NCBI GenBank assembly: GCA_900557635.1
Contig: USTB01000074.1
Span: 1 to 5,290 of the forward strand
Source: an uncultured Eubacteriales bacterium
Lineage (GTDB): Bacteria; Bacillota_A; Clostridia; Oscillospirales; CAG-272
Length of the DNA: 5,290 bases
Direction of reading: 5' to 3'
This document shows, piece by piece, positions 4,549-5,290 of the stretch. The notes beneath the pieces were generated by a model. It was not told the origin of the DNA. It saw only the letters and a list, made by a program, of their open reading frames with translations, and did no database searches. The translations under genes were made by a program, and so were the position numbers. Positions within the stretch are counted from its first letter, which is position 1, and every line of letters begins with the position of its first letter.

Positions 4549-5290
4549 ATGCTGAGTACCGCAGATGTTCTGGAAACCATCAATATGATACGGGAGGAAA
4601 ATCTCGACATCCGCACCGTGACCATGGGTATTTCGCTCCTGGACTGCATGGCGGACGGGACAGATGTCCTCTGCGACCGCATTTACGATAAGATCACCCG
4701 TGCGGCGGAGAGCCTTGTGCCCACCGTCAACGGTATCGAAAAGGAATACGGCGTGCCGATCATCCATAAGCGGATTTCGGTAACGCCCATCGCCGTCATC
4801 GGCGGCAACCGTCCGCCCGAGGATTATGTCCGTATCGCGCAGACCCTCGATCGCGCCGCAGATGCGGTGGGCGTCAATTTCATCGGCGGCTTCGGCGCAT
4901 TGGTGCAAAAGGGCATGACCGTGGGCGATGCCTGCCTCATCGACGCCATTCCCCAAGCACTCTCCACCACGAATAAGGTGTGCTCGTCGGTCAATGTCGC
5001 CTCCACAAAGGCGGGCATCAACATGGACGCCATTGCCCGTTTGGGGCACGCCATCCTTGAAACTGCATATCTGACGCGCGATCAGGATTCCATCGGCTGT
5101 GCCAAATTCGTCGCCTTTGCCAACGTCCCCGAGGATAACCCCTTCATGGCGGGCGCCTTCCACGGCATCAGCGAACCCGAGACCGTGATCAATGTGGGCG
5201 TTTCCGGCCCCGGCGTTGTGGCAAGCGCCATCAAGCGGCGCGGCGACTGCCCGCTCAATGAGCTTTCCGACCTGATCAAAAAGACCGCCT
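4549..5290 (+). CDS. UPF0210/DUF711 (PFL family) protein, 5' part
   Basis: The frame opens with ATG at 4549 and runs without a stop to the window edge, giving 247 codons of a family usually about 450 residues long, so roughly half is present. Family features seen are DIRTVTMGISLLDC (20-33), GVPIIHKRISVTPIAVIGG (68-86), the glycine-rich GVNFIGGFGALVQKGMT (108-124), ALSTTNKVCSSVNVASTKAGINMDA (split around 137-161), and VGVSGPGVV (216-224). It is annotated elsewhere as a 'PFL family' protein because its fold resembles pyruvate formate-lyase, but its reaction is unknown. AGAGG (4538-4542) lies 6 bases before the ATG. It follows the ACT gene by 15 bases and has no promoter of its own, so expression and probably function are linked. 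There is no signal peptide, so it is likely cytosolic. Truncation is only by the window edge. Confidence 0.95.
   Translation, partial: MLSTADVLETINMIREENLDIRTVTMGISLLDCMADGTDVLCDRIYDKITRAAESLVPTVNGIEKEYGVPIIHKRISVTPIAVIGGNRPPEDYVRIAQTLDRAADAVGVNFIGGFGALVQKGMTVGDACLIDAIPQALSTTNKVCSSVNVASTKAGINMDAIARLGHAILETAYLTRDQDSIGCAKFVAFANVPEDNPFMAGAFHGISEPETVINVGVSGPGVVASAIKRRGDCPLNELSDLIKKTA

Noticed and set aside
4060..5163. A 367-codon minus-strand open frame across the ACT and UPF0210 genes.
   Set aside because: Same complementary-register effect of codon bias. It overlaps two recognisable genes and has no family motifs.

Overview
The window looks like chromosomal DNA of a Gram-positive (monoderm) member of the Clostridia, most plausibly an Oscillospiraceae/Ruminococcaceae-type anaerobe. 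This is inferred from strong GGAGG-type ribosome binding sites, clear sigma-A-type promoters (TTGACA/TATAAT-like), a CotH-family lipoprotein, the TM2 and DUF2752 protein types, and an ACT-domain gene paired with a UPF0210 (DUF711) gene. Base composition looks moderately GC-rich (not counted). Codon choice avoids TTA, CTA and TCA, which leaves very long but meaningless open frames on the antisense strand. I see no mobile element, CRISPR array, tRNA or rRNA.

Left part, minus strand (1-913): two small membrane-protein genes are read leftward from one near-perfect promoter (884-913). The first is a DUF2752 protein (510-833) and the second a TM2-domain protein (116-451). Beyond them, at 6-34, a weaker promoter-like pair points out of the window.

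Middle, plus strand (1016-4172): an extended -10 promoter (1016-1045) drives an AMP-forming acyl-CoA synthetase-like ligase (1125-2798). A secreted CotH-kinase-family lipoprotein (2811-4127) follows after 12 bases. A strong intrinsic terminator (4133-4172) closes the unit, so these two genes appear to form a self-contained operon. The 291-base divergent region between the two operons (834-1124) holds both promoters and several inverted repeats.

Right part, plus strand (4193-5290): a third promoter (4193-4221) precedes a small ACT-domain protein (4264-4533). The start of a UPF0210/DUF711 'PFL family' protein (4549 to the window edge) follows 15 bases later. This is a widely conserved gene pair of unknown function, presumably an amino-acid-sensing subunit with its partner.

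Nothing here is clearly a new system. The most thought-provoking arrangement is the ligase/CotH-lipoprotein operon, which pairs a cytoplasmic acyl-activating enzyme with an exported protein of an atypical kinase family. The DUF2752/TM2 pair is a second functionally uncharacterised unit.
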